Source: Cristatella mucedo (taxonomy: Eukaryota > Bryozoa > Phylactolaemata > Cristatellidae). Taken from it: a DNA stretch of 23,002 bases. This document shows, piece after piece, positions 1 through 11,713 of the stretch (position 1 is its first letter; the number at the start of each line of letters is the position of its first letter). A model generated the notes under the pieces. That model ran no database searches. It was not told the DNA's origin and saw only the letters and a program-made list of their open reading frames with translations. The stretch is from NCBI GenBank assembly GCA_009760855.2, contig WPIO01000580.1, positions 1 through 23,002 on the forward strand. The letters are read 5' to 3'. Both the position numbers and the translations under genes were made by a program.

Positions 1-1098
1 GGCCATTCACACTTGAATAGCTTATCTTGCATGATATCCCAGCAGATCGCACAATATCTAGATACTTTAAATCAACCTGCCAGAGCGTGAAATAGTTTGC
101 AGCATAATGCAGCTCCTTGCTTCACACAATCGCACTTGAATAAATCATTTCGCTTGTGTTTGCAGCAGATCGCGGAATATAAAGACACCTCGATACCGCT
201 CGTTATGGCGTGTGATAACTTGCTGCTGAGTGCGGCTCGTAGCATTAGGCCATTAACACTTGAATAACGTACTTTGGATGCGATATCAGCAGATCTTACA
301 ATATTTAGATACTTAAAATCAATACGTCTAAGCGTGAGGTAGCTTGCAGCAGAGTGCAGCTCCTTGGTTTAAGCAATCGCACATGAATAACTCATTGCTG
401 TTAAGTTTGCAGCAGATCGCTGAATATAAAGACACCTCGATACTGCTTGTTATATCGTGTGATAACTTGCTGCAGATTGCTGCACCTTGCATTAGGCCAT
501 TCACACTTGCATAGCTTATTTTGGATGACTTCACACCAGATCGCACAATATCTAGATACTTTAAATCAACCCGTCTAGTCATGCAGTAGCTCGGAGAGGA
601 GTGCTGGCCTTGCTTTAGGCGATCATACTTGAATAACTCATTTCGCTTGAGTTTGCAGCAGATCGCAAAATATCTAAATACTTTATATCAACCCGCCAGA
701 GCATGCAGTAGCTAACAGCAGAGTGCAGCTCCTTGCTTTAGGCAATCGCACATGAATACCACACTTCGGTTAAGTTTCCTGCAGATCGCTGGATATAAAG
801 ACACCTCGATACTGCTCGTTATAGTGTGTGACAACTTGCTACAGAGTAAGGCGCCTTGCATTAGGCCATTCACACTTGAATAGCTCATCTTGCATGAGTT
901 CACAGCAGATCGCACTATATCTAGATACATAAAATCAACCGGTCTAAGCGTGCTATAGCTCGGAGCAGAGTGCAGGCCTAGCTTCAGGCAATCGCACTTG
1001 AATAACTCATTTTGCTTAGGTTAGCAGCAGATCGCTGAATATTAGGAAACCTCAATACTACTCGTTATATCGTGTGATAACTTGCTGGGGAGTGGGGA
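1..1098. repeat. Right end of a higher-order unit cut by the window edge
   Basis: This part precedes the first landmark GATACTTGCATCAAACC. It holds dimers starting at 1, 248, 495 (with the hybrid at 618) and 864. Bases from about 150 to 545 recur at about 8535-8840, where 79 bases are missing. Bases from about 74 to 170 resemble 7967-8063. Only its last part (from about 1020) resembles the ends of the other higher-order units. Confidence 0.6.
618..740. repeat. B/A hybrid half-unit, first copy
   Basis: The half-unit starts like B (GGCGATCATACTTGAATAAC, then TTTCGCTTGAGTTTGCAG) but continues like A after the shared core (AATATCTAAATACTTTATATC, then CCGCCAGAGC). It lies between a normal A at 495 and a normal B at 741, so the order is A-hybrid-B and the distance between successive A starts is 369 instead of 247. 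The switch falls in or next to GCAGCAGATCGC, which both parents share, as expected from an exchange between misaligned A and B halves. Confidence 0.85.
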
Positions 1099-1134
1099 TA
1101 CTTGCATCAAACCATTCACACTTAAATAGCTTAT
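1099..1134. repeat. Higher-order landmark, copy 1
   Basis: TACTTGCATCAAACC, followed by ATTCACACTTAAATAGC, replaces the usual CCTTGCATTAGGCC boundary between B and A. The B half before it carries TATTAGGAAACCTC and GCTGGGGAGTGGGGA. Closely matching copies occur at 5173, 9961, 15034 and 21808. The combination is rare enough to mark equivalent points in the higher-order units. Confidence 0.85.
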
Positions 1135-1727
1135 CTTGCATGAGTTCACAGCAGATCGCACAATATCTAGATACTTTAAATCAACCCGCTAAGGGCTGGA
1201 GTAGTTTGCAGCATGTTGCAAATCCTTGCTTTAGGCAATCGCACTTGAATAACTCATTTTGCATGAGCTTGCAGCAGATTTCTGAATATAAAGACACCTC
1301 AATAGAGCTCGTAATAGCGGGTGATAACTTGCTGCAGAGTTCTGTGCTTTGCCTTAAGCCATTAACACTTGATTAGCTTATTTTGCATGAGTTCACAGCA
1401 GATCGCACTATATCTAGATAATTTAAATCAACCTGTCAAGTGCATGCAGTCGTCCGGAGAGGAGTGCAGCTCCTTGCTTTAGGCAACCGCACTTGAATAA
1501 CTCATTTCGCTTAGGTTCGCTGCAGATCGTTGAATATTAAGACACCTCAATACTACTCGTTATATCGTGTGATGGCTTGCTGAGGAGTGCGGCGAATTGC
1601 ATTAGGCCATTCACACTTGAATAGCTTATTTGGCATGACTTCACAGCAGATCGCACAATATCTAGATGCTTTAAATCAACCCGACTAGTCATGCATTAGC
1701 TCGGAGAGGAGTGCTGGCCTTGCTTTA

Positions 1728-1850
1728 GGCGATCATACTTGAATAACTCATTTCGCTTGAGTTTGCAGCAGATCGCAAAATATCTAAATACTTTATATCA
1801 ACCAACCAGAGCGTGCAGTAGTTTGCAGCATAATGCAGCTCCGTGCTGCA
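1728..1850. repeat. B/A hybrid half-unit, second copy
   Basis: This has the same B-to-A switch as the copy at 618, including the rare GGCGATCATACTT start and the AAATATCTAAATAC segment. The tail differs (AACCAACCAGAGCG, then GCATAATGCAGC) from the first copy. It sits near the left edge of the 4-kb cassette at 1678-5690 and is carried along with it. Confidence 0.85.
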
Positions 1851-3344
1851 GGCAATCGTATTTGAATAACTCATTTCGGTTGAGTTTGCAGCTGATCCCG
1901 GAATATAAAGACATCTCGATACTGCTCGTTAAAGCGTGCGATTGCTTGCTGCAGAGTGGGGTGACTAGCATTAGGCCATTCACACTTGAATAACCTACTT
2001 TGCATGAGATAGCAGCAGATCGCACAATATCTAGATACTTTAGATCAACCCTTCTAAGTGTGCTGTAGCTTGCAGCAGAGTCCAGCTACTTGGTTTAGGC
2101 AATCGCACCTGAATAACACATTTCAGTTTAATTTGCTGCAGATCGCTGAATATAAAGACACCTCGATACTGCTCGTTATATCGTAAGATAAATTGCTGCA
2201 GATTGTGGCGCTTAGCATTAGGCCATTCACACTTGAATAGCTTATCTTGCATGATATCCCAGCATATCGCACCATATCTAGATACTTTAAACCAATCCGT
2301 GGGGGCATGCTGTTGTTTGCACCAAAATGCATTTCATTGCTTTACACAATCGCAATTAAATAACTCATTTTGCTTGAGTTTGCAGCAAATCGGTAAATAT
2401 AAAGAAACCTCGATACTGCTCTTTATAGCCGTGATAGGTTGCTGTTGAGTGCGGCGCCAAGCATTAGGCCATTCACACTTGAATAACCTACTTTGGATGA
2501 GATCGCAGCAGATCGCACAATATCTAGATACTTTAAATCGACTCGTCTCAGCGTGTGTTAGCTTGCAGCGGAGTGCAGCTCCTTGGTTTAAGCAATCGCA
2601 CATGAATAACACATTTCGATTAAGTTTGTAGCTGATCGCTGCACAGAAAGACACCTCGATACAGCTCGTTATATCGTGTGATAACTTGCTGCAGATTGCG
2701 GCGCATTGCATAAGGCCATTCACACGTGATTAGCTTATTTTGCATGTCTTCACCGCAAATCGCACAATATCTTGATACTTTAAATCGACCCGTCAGAGCG
2801 TGCAGTAGGTTGCATCAGAGTGCAGCTCCTTGCTTAAGGCAATCGCAATTTGAAAACTCATTCTGCTTGCATTTGCAGCTGATCTCTGAATATGAAGACA
2901 CCTCAATAGAGCTCGTAATAGCCTGTAATAAGTTGCTGCAGAGTTCTGCCCTTTGCATTAAGCCATTCACACTTGAATAGCTTATTTTGCATGAGTTCAC
3001 AGCAGATAGCACAATATCTAGCTACTTTAAATCCAACCGTCGAAGCATGCAGGAGCTAGCAGCAGAGTGCTGCACCTTGGTTTAGGCAATCACACTTGAA
3101 AAACGAACTTTGCTTGATTTTGCAGCATATCGCGGAACATAAAGATACCTCGATACTGCACCTCATTCCGTGGGATAACTTGCTGCAGAGTGCGGTGCCT
3201 TGCATTAAGCCATTCACACTTGAATAACTTATTTTGCATGAGTTTACAGCAGATCGCACAATATCTGGAGACTTTAAATCCACCCGTCGAAGCTTGCATG
3301 AGCTGGCAGCAGAGTGCTGCGCCTTGCTTAGGGCAATCGTACTT

Positions 3345-3355
3345 AAAAAAAAAAA
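3345..3355. repeat. 11-base A run in a B half
   Basis: The usual CACTTGAATAAC start of the B half is replaced by TACTT followed by eleven A and TTTCG. The same run length occurs at 13208-13218 in cassette copy 2. Copy 3 has a broken run with seven A at 20171-20177, and related halves at about 10600 and 15675 have shorter runs. This looks like slippage within one B lineage. Confidence 0.85.
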
Positions 3356-5172
3356 TTTCGAATGAGTTTGCAGAAGATCGCGGAATGTAAAGACACCACA
3401 ATACTGCTCGTTATGGCGTGTAATAACTTGCTGCTGAGTGTAGTGCCTTGCATTAAGCCATTCTCACTTGAATAACCTATTTTGCATGAGATAGCAGGAG
3501 ATTGCCCAATATCTAGATACTTTAAATCCACCCTTCAAAGCGTGCAGGAGCTGGCAGCTGAGTGCTCGGCTTTGCTTTAGGCAATCGCACTTAAAAAACG
3601 AATTTTGCTTGATTTTTCAGCTGATCACGGAACATAAACGCACGTCGATACTCATCCTCATAGCTTGTGATAACTTGTGGCAGCGTGCTGTGCTTTGCAT
3701 TAAGCCATTCACACTTGAATACCTTATTTTGCATGAGTTCACAGCAGATCGCACAATATTAAGATACTTCAAATCAACCCGTCAAGGCATGAAGTAGCTC
3801 GGAGCAGAGTGAAGGCCTTGCTTTAGGCAATCGCACTTGAATAACTCATTTCATTTGAGTTTGCAGCTGATCGCGGAATATAAAGACATCTCCATACTGC
3901 TCGTTATAGCCTGCGATAACTTGCTGCAGAGTGGGGCGCCGAGCATTAGGCCATTCACACTTGAATAACCTACTTTGGATGAGATCGCAGCAGATCGCAC
4001 AATATCAAGATACTTTAAATCGACCCGTCTCAGCGTGTGGTAGCTTGCAGCAGAGTGCAGATCCTTGGTTTAAGCAATCGCACACGAATAACTCATTTCG
4101 GTTAAGTTTGCAGCTGATCGGGGAACAGAAAGACACCTCGATACAGCTCGTTTTATCGTGTGATAACTTGCTGCAGATTGCTGCGCCTTGCATAAGGCCA
4201 TTCACATTTGAATAGCTTATCTTGCATGATATCCCAGCAGATCGCACCATATCTAGATACTTTAAACCAATCCGCCGGGGCATGCTGTTGTTTGCACCAA
4301 AATGCACCTCCTTGCTTTAGGCCATCGCAATTGAATGACTCATTTTGCTTGAGTTTGCAGCAAATCGGTAAATATAAAGACACCTCGATACTGCTCATTA
4401 TAGCTGTGATGGCTTGCTGCAGATTGCGGCGCCTTGCATAAGGCCATTCACACTTGATTAGCTTATTTTGCATGACTTTACAGCAGATCGCACAATATCT
4501 AGATACTTTAAATCGACCCGTCACAGCGTGCAGTACCTTGCAGCAGAGTGCAGCTCCTTACTTTAGGCAATCGCAATTTGATATCTCATTCCGCTTGCGT
4601 TCGCGGCAGATCGCTGAATATATAAAGACACCTCAATAGAGCTCGTAGTCGCCTGTAATAGGTTGCTGCAGAGTTCTGAGCTTTGCATTAAGCCATTCAC
4701 ACTTGAATAGCTTTATGTGCATGAGTTCACAGCAGATCGCACAATATCTAGCTACTTTAAATCCAACCGTCGAAGCATGCAGGAACTAGCAGCAGAGTGC
4801 TGCACCTTGATTTAGGCAATCACACTTGAATAACGAACTTTGCTTGATTTTGCAGCATATCGCGGAACATTAAGATACCTCGATACTGCACCTCATTCCG
4901 TGCGATAACTTGCCTAAGAGTGCGGTGCCTTGCATTAGGCCATTCACACTTGAATAACTTATTTTGCATGACTTCACAGCAGATCGAACAATATCTAGAT
5001 ACTTTAAATCAACCGGTAAAGTTGTGCAGTAGCTCGGAGAGGAGTGCAGGCCTTGCTTTTGGCAATCGCACTGGAATAACTCATTTCGCTTAGGTTAGCA
5101 GCAGATCGCTGAATATTTGGAAACCTCAATACTACTCGTTATATCGTGTGATAACTTGCTGGGGAGTGGGGA

Positions 5173-5208
5173 TACTTGCATCAAACCATTCACACTTAAA
5201 TAGCTTAT
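5173..5208. repeat. Higher-order landmark, copy 2
   Basis: This has the same boundary variant as at 1099, 4074 bases downstream. The preceding B half has TATTTGGAAACC instead of TATTAGGAAACC. Confidence 0.85.
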
Positions 5209-5677
5209 CTTGCATGAGTTCACAGCAGATCGCACAATATCTAGATACTTTAAATCAACCCGCTAGAGCGTGGAGTAGTTTGCAGCATGTTGCAAATCCT
5301 TGCTTTAGGCAATCGCACTTGAATAACTCATTTTGCATGAGCTTGCAGCAGATTTCTGAATATAAAGACACCTCAATAGAGCTCGTAATAGCGGGTGATA
5401 ACTTGCTGCAGAGTTCTGTGCTTTGCCTTAAGCCATTAACACTTGATTAGCTTATTTTGCATGAGTTCACAGCAGATCGCACAAAATCTAGATACTTTAA
5501 ATCGACCCGTCAGAGCGTGCAGTAGCTTGCAACAGTGTGCAGCTCCTTGCTTTAGGCAATCACACATGAATAACGAACTTTGCTTGATTTTGCAGCATAT
5601 CGCGGAACATAAAGATATCTCGATACTGCACCTCATTCCGTGTGACAACTTGCTGAAGAGTGCGGTGCCTTGCATTA

Positions 5678-5801
5678 AGCCATTCACACTTGAATAGCTT
5701 ATCTTGCATGAGTTCACAGCAGATCGCACAATATCTAGATACTTTAAATCAACCCGCCAGAGCGTGCAGTAGTTTGCAGCATAATGCAGCACTTTGCTTC
5801 A
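5678..5801. repeat. Representative A half-unit (124 bases)
   Basis: This is a typical, undamaged A half, given as a reference copy. It opens with AGCCATTCACACTTGAATAG, carries the shared core CAGCAGATCGC about 40 bases in, then the 10-base palindrome TATCTAGATA, and then ACTTTAAATCAACCCG. The last 45 bases are the most variable part of A and define its subtypes: this copy is the CCAGAGCG type with a GCATAATGCAGC segment. Other subtypes carry TCGGAGAGGAG, GTCTCAGCGTGTGG, CCGGGGCATGCTG or GTCGAAGC at this place. The A half has few CpG steps (about 3 in a typical copy). Confidence 0.9.
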
Positions 5802-5924
5802 GGCAATCGCACTTGAATAACTCATTTCGCTTGAGTTCGCAGCAGATCGCTGAATATTAAGTCACCTCGATACTACTCGTTATATCGTGTGATGACTTGC
5901 TGCAGAGTGCGGCGCCTAGCATTA
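5802..5924. repeat. Representative B half-unit (123 bases)
   Basis: This is a typical B half, given as a reference copy. It opens with GGCAATCGCACTTGAATAAC, then TCATTTCGCTTGAGTT, the shared core GCAGCAGATCGC, GAATAT(A/T)AAG, and a tail ending in CTTGCTGCAGAGTGCGGCGC. Aligned by hand to the A half with one gap, it matches at about three positions in four, so A and B probably descend from one ancestral unit of about 123 bases. The B half is richer in CpG (about 9 in a typical copy) than the A half. Most B copies in the window have TATAAAG; this one has TATTAAG. Confidence 0.9.
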
Positions 5925-8647
5925 GGTAGTTCACTCGTGAATAACCTACTTTGCAGGACTTCACAGCAGATCGCACAATATCTAGATACTTTAAATCAAC
6001 CTGTCAAGTCATGCAGTCGCTCGGAGAGGAGTGCAGGCCTTGCTTAAGGCAATCGCACTGGAATAACTCATTTTGCTTAAGTTAGCAGCAGATCGCGGAA
6101 TATAAAGACCCCTCGATACTGCTCGTTATAGCGTGTGATAACTTGCTGCAGATTGCAGCGCCTTGCATTAGGCCATTCACACTTGAACAGCTTATTTTGC
6201 ATGACTTCACAGCAGATCGCACAATATCTAGATACTTAAAATCAACCGGTCTTAGCATGCTGTAGCTTGGAGCCGAGTGCTGGCCTTGCTTTAGGCAATA
6301 GCACTTGAATAACGTATTTCGCTTGTGTTTGCAGCAGATCGCAGAATATGAAGACACCTCGATACTGCTCGTTATAGCGTGTGACAACTTGCTACAGAGT
6401 GAGGCGCCTTGCATTAAGCCATTCACACTAGAATAGCTTACCTTGCATGAGTTCACTGTAGCCGCACAATATCTAGATACTTTAAATCAACCCGCCAGAG
6501 CGTGCAGTAGTTTGCAGCAGAGTGAAGCTCTTTGCTTTAGGCAATCGCACATGAATACCACATTTTGAATAAGTTTGCTGCAGATCGCTGGATATAAAGA
6601 CACCCGATACTGCTGGTTATATCGTGTGATAACTTGCTGCAGAGTGCGGCTCCTAGCATTAGGCCATTTACATTTGAATAGCTTATCTTCCAAGAGTTCA
6701 CAGCAGATCGCACAATTTCTAGATTCTTTTAAATCAACCCGGTCAAAGCGTGCAGTAGCCTGGAGCAGAGTGCAGGCCTTGCTTTAGGCAATCGCACTTG
6801 AATAACTCATTTCGCTTGAGTTCGCAGCAGATCGCTGAATATTAAGACACCTCGATACTACTTGTTATATCGTGTGATGACTTGCTGCAGAGTGCTGATC
6901 TTTGCATTAAGCCATTCACACTTGAATAGCTGATTTTGCATTAGTCTACAGCAGATCATACAATATCTAGATACTTTAAATCAACCCGTCAAGTCATGCA
7001 GTCGCTCGGAGAGAAGTGCAGGCCTTGCTTTAGGCAATCACACATAAATAACTTATTTCGCTTGAGTTTGCAGCACATGGCAGAATATGAAGACACCTCG
7101 ATACTGCTCGTTATATATGTGACAACTTGCTACAGAGTGAGGCGCCTTGCATTAGGCCATTCACACTTGAATAGCTTATCTTGCATGAGTTCACAGCAGA
7201 TCGCACAATATCTAAATACTTTAAATCAACCCGCCAGAGCGTGCAGTAGTTTGCAGCATAATGCAGCACCTTGCTTCTGGCAATAGCACTCGAATAACTT
7301 ATTTCGCTTGAGTTTGCAGCAGATCGCGGAATTTAAAGACACCTCGATACTGCTCGTTTTAGCGTGTGATAACTTGCTGCAGAGTGCGTCACCTAGCATT
7401 AGGCCATTCACCTTTGAATAACCTACTAGGCATGAGATCGCAGCTGATCGCGCAATATTTAGATACTTTAAATCAACCTGTCTAATGTGTGGTAGCTTGC
7501 AGTGGAGTGCAGCTCCTTGCTTTAGGCAATCGCACATGAATGACACATTTCGGTTAAGTTTGCTGCAGACCGCTGAATATAAAGACACCTCGATACTGCT
7601 GATTATACCGTGTGATACCTTGCTGCAGATTGCTGCGCCTAGCATTAGGCCATTCACACTTGAATAGCTTATTTTGCTTGACTTCACAGCAGATCGCACA
7701 ATATCTAGATACTTTAAATCAACCCGTAAAGTCATGCAGTACCTCGGAGAGGAGTGCAGGCCTTGCTTTTAGCAACCGCACTTGAATAACTCATTGCGCT
7801 TAGGTTCGCTGCAGATTGCTGAATATTAAGACCCCTCAATACTACTGGTTATATCGTGTGATGACTTGCTGTGGAGTGCGGCACCTTGCATTAGGCCATT
7901 CACACTTGAATAGCTTATTTGGCATGACTTCACAGCAGATCGCACAATATCTAGATACTTTAAATCAACCTGCCAGAGCGTGGAATAGTTTGCAGCATAA
8001 TGCAGCTCCTTGCTTCACACAATCGCACTTGAATAAATCATTTCGCTTGTGTTTGCAGAAGATCGCAGAACGTAAATATACCTCGATACTGCTCGTTATA
8101 GCGTGTGATAACTTGCTGCAGAGTGTGGTGCCTTGCAATAAGCCATTCACACTTGAATAACCTATTTTGCATTAAATCGCAGGAGATCGCACAAAATCTA
8201 GATACTTTAAATCCACCCGTCGAAGCATGCAAGTGCTGACAGCAGATTGCAACGCCTTTCTTTAGGCAATCGCAATTTAGTTATTTATTTTGCTTGATTT
8301 TGCAGCAGATTGCGGAAATTACAGACACCTTGAAACTGCTCGTCCTAGCTTGTGATAACATGCTGCAGAGTGCGGCTCTTTGCATTAAGCCATTCACACT
8401 TGAATGCTTTATTTAGCATGAGTTCATAGCAGATTGCACAGTATCTAGAGACTTTAAATCAACCCGTCAAAGCATGCTGTAGTTCAAGCAGAGTGCAAAT
8501 CTTGCTTTAGGCAATCGCATTTAAATAACTCATTTCGCATGAGTTTGCAGCAGATCGCGGAATATAAAGACACCTCGATACCGCTCGTTATGGCGTGTGA
8601 TAACTTGCTGCTGAGTGCGGCTCGTAGCATTAGGCCATTAACACTTG

Positions 8648-8660
8648 AATAACAGCAGAG
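8648..8660. other. Deletion scar, 79 bases
   Basis: The sequence reads TTGAATAACAGCAGAGTGC. The related segment at 248-372 has 79 more bases (269-347) between TTGAATAAC and AGCAGAGTGC. The deletion joins the start of an A half to its own end and shortens the dimer from 247 to 168 bases. At most one base is shared at the join. Confidence 0.85.
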
Positions 8661-9246
8661 TGCAGCTCCTTGATTTAAGCAATCGCACATGAATAACTTA
8701 TTGCTGTTAAGTTTGCAGCAGATCGCTGAATATAAAGACACCTCGATACTGCTTGTTATATCGTGTGATAACTTGCTGCAGATTGCTGCACCTTGCATTA
8801 GGCCATTCACACTTGAATAGCTTATTTTGGATGACTTCACACCAGATCGCACAATATCAAGATACTTTAAATCGACCCGTCTCAGCGTGTGGTAGCTTGC
8901 AGCAGAGTGCAGATCCTTGGTTGAAGCAATCGCACACGAATAACTCATTTCGGTTAAGTTTGCAGCTGATCGGGGAACAGAAAGACACCTCGATACAGCT
9001 CGTTATATCGTGTGATAACTTGCTGCAGATTGCTGCGCCTTGCATAAGGCCATTCACATTTGAATAGCTTATCTTGCATGATATCCCAGCAGATCGCACC
9101 ATATCTAGATACTTTAAACCAATCCGCCGGGGCATGCTGTTGTTTGCACCAAAATGCACCTCCTTGCTTTAGGCAATCGCAATTGAATGACTCATTTTGC
9201 TTGAGTTTGCAGCAAATCGGTAAATATAAAGACACCTCGATACTGC

Positions 9247-9258
9247 TCATTATTTTGC
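9247..9258. other. Deletion scar, 65 bases
   Basis: The sequence reads CTGCTCATTATTTTGCATG. Relative to 4389-4471, 65 bases (4402-4466) are missing, which removes the end of a B half, the boundary and the start of the next A half. TTAT is shared by the two edges, so the join has four bases of microhomology. Confidence 0.85.
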
Positions 9259-9960
9259 ATGACTTTACAGCAGATCGCACAATATCTAGATACTTTAAAT
9301 CTACCCGTCACAGCGTGCAGTACCTTGCAGCAGAGTGCAGCTCCTTCCATTAGGCAATCGCAATTTGATATCTCATTCCGCTTGCGTTCGCGGCAGATCG
9401 CTGAATATAAAGACACCTCAATAGAGCTCGTAGTCGCCTGTAATAGGTTGCTGCAGAGTTCTGAGCTTTGCATTAAGCCATTCACACTTGAATAGCTTTA
9501 TGTGCATGAGTTCACAGCAGATCGCACAATATCTAGCTACTTTAAATTCAACCGTCGAAGCATGCAGGAACTAGCAGCAGAGTGCTGCACCTTGATTTAG
9601 GCAATCACACTTGAATAACGAACATTTTGCTTGATTTTTGCAGCATATCGCGGAACATTAAGATACCTCGATACTGCACCTTATTCCGTGCGATAACTTG
9701 CTGAAGATTGCGGCGCCTTGCATAGGGCCATTCACACTTGAATAGCCGATTTTGCTTTGTCTACAGAAGATCGCACAATATCTAGATACTTTAAATCAAC
9801 TGTCTAAAGTTGTGCAGTAGCTCGCAGAGAGTGCAGGCCTTGCTTTTGGCAATCGCACTGGAATAACTCATTTCGCTTAGGTTAGCAGCAGATCGCTGAA
9901 TATTAGGAAACCTCAATACTACTCGTTATATCGTGTGATAACTTGCTGGCAGATTGGGGA

Positions 9961-9996
9961 TACTTGCATCAAACCATTCACACTTAAATAGCTTAT
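9961..9996. repeat. Higher-order landmark, copy 3
   Basis: This has the same boundary variant, 4788 bases after copy 2. The base pattern before it is slightly changed (GCTGGCAGATTGGGGA). Confidence 0.85.
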
Positions 9997-11550
9997 TTTG
10001 CATGAGTTCACAGCAGATCGCACAATATCTAGATACTTTAAATCAACCCGCTAGAGCGTGGAGTAGTTTGCAGCATGAGTGCAATCCTTGCTTTAGGCAA
10101 TCGCACTTGACTAACTCATTTTGCATGAGCTTGCAGCAGATTTCTGAATATAAAGACACCTCAATAGAGCTCGTAATAGCGGGTGATAACTTGCTGCAGA
10201 GTTCTGGCTTTTGCCTTAAGCCATTCACACTTGATTAGCTTATTTTGCATGACTTCACAGCAGATCGCACAATATCTAGATACTTTAAATCGACCCGTCA
10301 GAGCGTGCAGTAGCTTGCAGCAGTGTGCAGCTCCTTGCTTTAGGCAATCACACATGAATAACTCATTTCGCCTGACTTTGCAGCATATCGCGGAATATAA
10401 AGACATCTCGATACTGCTCGTTATATCGTGTGCTAACTTGCTGCAGTGTGAGGTGTTTTGCATTAAGCCATTCACACTTGTATAACTTATTTTGCATGAG
10501 TTCACAGCAGATTGCACTATATCTAGATACTTTAAATCAACCCGTCGAAGCTTGCATGAGCTGGCAGCAGAGTGCTGCACGTTGCTTTAGGCAATCGCAC
10601 ATTAAAAAAACACATTTCGAATGAGTTTGCTGAAGATCGCGGAATGTAAAGACACCTCAATTCTGCTCGTTATGTCGTGTGATAACTTGCTGCAGAATGT
10701 GGTGCCTTGCATTAAGCCATTCTCACTTGACTAACCAATTTTGCATGAGATAGCAGGAGATTGCCCAATATCTTGATACTTTAAATCCACCCGTCGAAGC
10801 GTGAAGGAGCTGGCAGCAGATTGCTCAGGCCTTGCTTTAGGCAATCGCACTTTGAAAAACGCATTTTGCTTGATTTTGCAGCAGATCGCGGAATATAAAC
10901 ACACCTCGATACCTCATCCTCATAGCTTGTGATAGCTTGCGGCAGAGTGCAGTGCTTAGCATTAGGCCATTCACACTTGAATAGCTTAGTTTGCATGAGT
11001 TCACAGCAGATCGCACAATATCTAGATACTTAAAATCAACCTGTCTAGGCATGCGGTAGCTGGGAGCAGAGTGCAGCGCTTTGCTTCAGGCAATCGCACT
11101 TGAATAACTCATTTCGCTTGAGTTTGCAGCAGGTCGCTGAATATAAAGACACTTCGATACTGCACGTTATAGCGTGTGATGACTTGCTGCAGTGTGCTAA
11201 TCGTTGCATTAAGCCATGCACACTTGAATAGCTGATTTTGCATTAGTCAACAGCAGATCGCACAATATCTAGATACTTTAAATCAACCCGTAAAGTCATG
11301 CAGTCGCTCGGAGAGGAGTGTAGGCCGTGCTTTAGGCAATCGCACATAAATAACTCATTTCGGCCGATTTTGCAGCATATCGCTGAATATAAAGACACCT
11401 CGATACTGCTCGTTATATCGTGTGATAACTTGCTGCAGTGTGAGGCGCCTTGCATTAGGCCATTCACACTTGAATAGCTTATCTTGCATGAGTTCACAGC
11501 AGATCGCACAATATCTAGATACTTTAAATCAACCCGACTAGTCATGCATT

Positions 11551-11574
11551 AGCTCGGAGAGGAGCTCGGAGAGG
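11551..11574. repeat. 12-base tandem duplication inside an A half
   Basis: AGCTCGGAGAGG occurs twice head to tail. The counterpart at 1697-1712 has it once. With a nearby 2-base loss (CCTTGTTAGG for CCTTGCTTTAGG) it changes the offset between the two cassette copies from 9853 to 9863. It is a private change of copy 2. Confidence 0.9.
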
Positions 11575-11590
11575 AGTGCTGGCCTTGTTA

Positions 11591-11713
11591 GGCGATCATA
11601 CTTGAATAACTCATTTCGCTTGAGTTTGCAGCAGATCGCAAAATATCTAAACACTTTATATCAACCCACCAGAGCGTGCAGTACTTTGCAGCATAATGCA
11701 GCTCCTTGCTTCA
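11591..11713. repeat. B/A hybrid half-unit, third copy
   Basis: This is the counterpart of the hybrid at 1728, in the second copy of the 4-kb cassette. It shares the GGCGATCATACTT start and the A-type tail with GCATAATGCAGC. Small differences (AAACACTTTATATC, and CCCACCAGAGCG with GTACTTTGC) show that the two cassette copies have diverged slightly. The 12-base tandem duplication lies just to its left. Confidence 0.85.

Larger units (their letters stand above)
1099..5172. repeat. Higher-order repeat unit, 4074 bases, 33 half-units
   Basis: This runs from one copy of the landmark TACTTGCATCAAACC to the next. It holds 15 normal dimers and one A-hybrid-B trimer. Dimer variants are easy to tell apart by the A tail: the CGGGGCATGCTGTTG type at 4196 (a diverged relative at 2221), GTCTCAGCGTG at 2467 and 3949, the GATTAGCTTATTTTGCATG start at 2714 and 4442, and the GTCGAAGC group at 2961 and 3208. 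Most of the unit (from 1678) belongs to the cassette that is repeated elsewhere. A 2-base gain (ATATATAAAG) near 4618 makes one dimer 249 bases long. Confidence 0.75.
1678..5690. repeat. 4-kb cassette, copy 1
   Basis: From the segment CCGACTAGTCATGCATTAGC to about 5690 this stretch matches 11531-15551 at a constant offset: 9863 after the first 50 bases and 9861 after a 2-base difference near 4618. Long parts show only scattered differences by eye; for example, the dimers from 4691 to 5678 are almost the same in both copies. On either side the two regions stop matching, so this is a block copied as a whole. It contains the hybrid at 1728 and the sixteen dimers from 1974 through 5678. Confidence 0.85.
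5173..9960. repeat. Higher-order repeat unit, 4788 bases, about 40 half-units
   Basis: Landmark to landmark, this unit has 20 dimers, two of them damaged by deletions of 79 and 65 bases. Adding these back gives about 4932 bases, close to 40 half-units. The first 520 bases and the last 1100 bases match other units closely. The middle (about 5.69-8.48 kb) is made of mixed dimers, many with GTCAAGTCATGCAGTCGCTC or CCAGAGCGTGCAGTAG tails, and I see no long copy of it elsewhere in the window. Confidence 0.7.
8850..10240. repeat. Partial cassette copy with a 65-base deletion
   Basis: Bases 8850-9715 match about 4000-4915 (offset 4852, then 4787 after the deletion at 9253), and 9840-10240 match about 5060-5450 (offset 4788). 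Between them, 9715-9800 differs. The left junction near 8845 is a clear switch: before it the sequence follows the 495-545 type (TTGGATGACTTCACACCAG), after it the GTCTCAGCGTGTGG type. Confidence 0.75.

Noticed and set aside
3059-3073. A hairpin, GCAGCAGAGTGCTGC (also at 3306-3320), as a terminator or structural signal.
   Set aside because: The stem is only six base pairs, it occurs only in the GTCGAAGC type of A half, no T run follows, and single changes of the common GCAGCAGAGTGCAGC sequence create it.
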